Assembly: GCA_034008185.1 (NCBI GenBank)
Contig: CM067081.1
Coordinates: 152,426,258 to 152,490,257, forward strand
DNA: 64,000 nt
DNA from: Gorsachius magnificus
Taxonomy: Eukaryota; Chordata; Aves; Pelecaniformes; Ardeidae
Direction: 5' to 3'
Under the pieces are notes generated by a model. The model saw only the letters and a list, made by a program, of their open reading frames with translations. It was not told the DNA's origin and made no database searches. Below, piece by piece: positions 61,501 through 64,000 of the stretch. Within the stretch, counting starts at the first letter, position 1, and every line of letters starts with the position of its first letter. The translations under genes were made by a program, and so were the position numbers.

Positions 61501-64000
61501 CAGAGAAATTTCTGAGTCGCGCATCATAAGATCAAAGGGCTAGAAATAAAATTAGTAGTTACCCTGCACCAGTCCACAGACACCATTTTCTCCTGGTGGA
61601 AAGAACTGGCTGTCCTAGATTGCCGCCACAGACTAGGAGTTACCATGGTCCTCAGATCAAGTTCAAATAGAAGTCCTTTCAGAACCCTTTGAAACAACTC
61701 TGAATGATTGTTTAATTTAATTTGGTACTGGCCGTGGCATCTGATGTTTGGTAGACAGTGTCATCTTAGTTAGTAAGGAAAAGAAAGTCCTAGTACTTTT
61801 ACTCAGTTTCTACTCTCAGTATCTTTGAGATTGGTGGTCTTTCTTCATACTTGGGTGAACTGAGTACATTTTGTTAGGGAGTCCAGAAGTCATAGGGCAA
61901 CTGGGGATTAAGATATTAAAATGCATCATGAAATTAAATATTCTTTGGAATTCAATCACACATGGTGAAGCCCAAAACTTATGAACTTTTAAATGTTCTT
62001 TTGAAGGATTAAGATTAAAATTATGCATATAAATATGACACCATCAGAGACTGGGTATTGGGTAAAATGTCTGGAATATCACCATTCCCCCCTCCACTTT
62101 TTTGTTAATTTGAGCACCAGAGGTTCATGAATTTGCAGCTGAAAACATAAGTTCAGACCTAGATAATGAACAAAGTAAGGCTCAGCGTTTAAACTTCTCA
62201 TGGCAGTTTTTGTCTACCACATTGATTATCATGAGTAATACTTTTAAATGCCCTGGATCATTAAGATTATTGATTTTAATTGAGATTTAAAAATAGGATT
62301 TAAATTACTTCAGAATCCCAGGCTCTAGAATATTTGTATTTCTCTCATTTCATAGTACACCAGATAAAGTTCACACAACTCATCTGACAGGAACCCTTCA
62401 GTACAAGCAAATCTGAGGAAGCCAAGGCATAGACTGTCCTCAGCAACCACATCGGCATTACAGTCCGCTTCAAACAAAACACGGGTCAGAAGACACAAGC
62501 CTGGACCCAGTGGTTGCCATTCGTGCAAATTTTTAACTATGCTTCAGATTGTCTTACAGATATCATATATTCAACTGGAATTGCACATTACTTAGGTAAT
62601 GTCCATGAAATTTTGAAATTAAAAGGTCCATGAAATTTTACCTCTTTCCTAGGCTGAGTTTTTTTCTTTTTCTTCTTAAATTAAACTTTGATTTCAATTA
62701 GCAGCTAGCTTTACAAATGCTTGTAATGATTACCCTCCACTGACTTCCAGTAACGGGTGCAGAAAAACCAGCATCAAGCACAGCTGCACTAATACAAAAG
62801 GAAGCATTTGCTGGTACTGCGTATCTCTTCTTCATTTATTTCCCTTTTCTGTACACAAGCCGGAACTAAGGAACTGGAATGGTGGTAAGTGCCATACCAG
62901 CTCCAGTTACTTTTATGGCTCCCAGTTTACCTCACTATCTAATCCATTTTCTGTGATGGCAATGCTAGAACAAAATAAAACAAAGAAAACACCAATCTCA
63001 AATGCATATGAGTGTTATTGAGATGAACTTTGTTTTTTCTAGCTATGCTACAGAATGCAGGTTCTTCAAATAGCGTAATTCTCATTACACATCACACCTG
63101 GATGAACGTGCTAACCTTTTTTTCATTAGGTTACCAAGGATCTGTCCACATTCCCTGCTTTATGGCTCTTGGGAAATCAGTCCAGGGGTTGGCAAAGTCA
63201 GATGAAAAAATGGCCCTTATTCTACTGTTATCAGATCCACTGGACACCAGTGCTCTCATTTTCACACTTATGTCTGTAGAAGTAGCAGCATTCCTACAGA
63301 GGCTGGGGTCCTTACTCACAATTATGGATAAACAGTGGAGGAACATAAGGAGAAGCTTTAAGCCCTTGCAGAGGAGCATCAATTATCAATGATCAAGTTT
63401 TTAGAACTGGAGAAAGCTTTGCTGTTTCTTACTCCTTTTAATTTTTCCCAGTTGTTTGCATTAAATTCAACTGAAGAGAAAACTTTTAGCTAGGAACCTC
63501 TGCAAATTCAGTGAGGAAGTTAGGCAGAGATCTTTCTACATTCAGGGTAGCTTCTTCTCACATACTACCACTCATAATCCTAAACTCAATGGGAAAAATT
63601 ATTTACTGACAGTGTAAAAACTTGCATAATCTCCCTCCTATATTCCAAGATCTTAATTGGTTTCATATGCCAGCAGGAGTGAAAAGCTTATAGGGAGCTG
63701 ATATGTGAAATAAGATGTCATTTTTGCATAATTTTTTTGATCACAAATGAACTCTAGGCCATTTTTTTATCGATGTTGTTTCTTCTTCTTTTCCCTTGGT
63801 TTTTGAAGCTTTGCAATTCAAACAAAGTGTTGAAAGAACAACTACTATGGATTCTTACAATAAGCTATGTAAATGTTACTGGAACTAAAACATTTATACA
63901 CTTTTATTGTTCCTGGAGTGCCATTAATTTCCATGGTTAAAACAACAAGTATTTGCACAACTAATACAACTAATGGAATTCCCTAAAAAACTTCTTTGTT
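58577..64000 (-). other. SYT10: Probable large SYT10 intron, open at the right edge
   Basis: I searched this stretch by eye for the C2A exons (DPYVK, NPLFDETF-like and FDRFSRHD-like motifs) and saw none on the minus strand. It is therefore most likely one intron between C2A and C2B. It is AT-rich, without recognisable CR1 or LTR copies. It holds two patches with unusually open reading on the minus strand (near 62.33-62.53 and 63.13-63.38 kb) and a small tandem repeat near 60.2 kb, which are listed as findings. Confidence 0.6.

Noticed and set aside
1..64000. CRISPR arrays, tRNA or rRNA genes, operons
   Set aside because: No regularly spaced direct repeats, no cloverleaf with A and B boxes and no rRNA core motifs were seen; the window is vertebrate nuclear DNA.

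Overview
The window reads as nuclear DNA from a bird. It is AT-rich and almost entirely non-coding. It carries several copies of the avian CR1 LINE, whose 3' ends finish in the diagnostic tandem ATTCTATG octamer, and LTRs of families that are common in bird genomes. The only gene I can identify securely is a vertebrate synaptotagmin with normal GT-AG introns. No operons, CRISPR arrays or bacterial signals are present, and I could not identify the species.

Right end (about 55.1-58.6 kb, minus strand): the last four coding exons of a synaptotagmin, best matched to SYT10. They encode the whole C2B domain, the WHPL motif and the C-terminal tail. The four exons splice in frame (phases 0, 1, 2, 0) into 164 residues plus a stop codon. 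The first part of the gene (N-terminus, transmembrane segment, linker, C2A) is not visible. It should lie beyond 64 kb, so 58.58-64.0 kb is probably one long intron.

Left and middle (1-55 kb): the 3' flank of that gene, with no gene I can support. It holds two solo LTRs of one ERVL-like family, each with a perfect 5-bp target duplication (3336-3921 plus; 10631-11205 minus). There is also a 5'-truncated LTR of another common avian family (35.52-36.07 kb), a short LTR-like block with TATA, CCAAT and poly(A) signals (18.63-18.89 kb), and a weak candidate for a decayed provirus (33.37-35.1 kb). Six CR1 remnants of clearly different age are present. The rest is AT-rich sequence with small simple repeats, one perfect 13-bp hairpin and a few GC-richer patches that deserve a conservation check. 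As I recall, the interval between PKP2 and SYT10 is also gene-poor in mammals, so this looks like a conserved gene desert on the 3' side of SYT10.

I found no convincing undescribed system. The most checkable leads are unexplained open or GC-rich patches near 27.5, 41.1, 44.0, 62.4 and 63.2 kb, the candidate provirus at 33.4 kb, and the contrast between an old and a young copy of the same LTR family.
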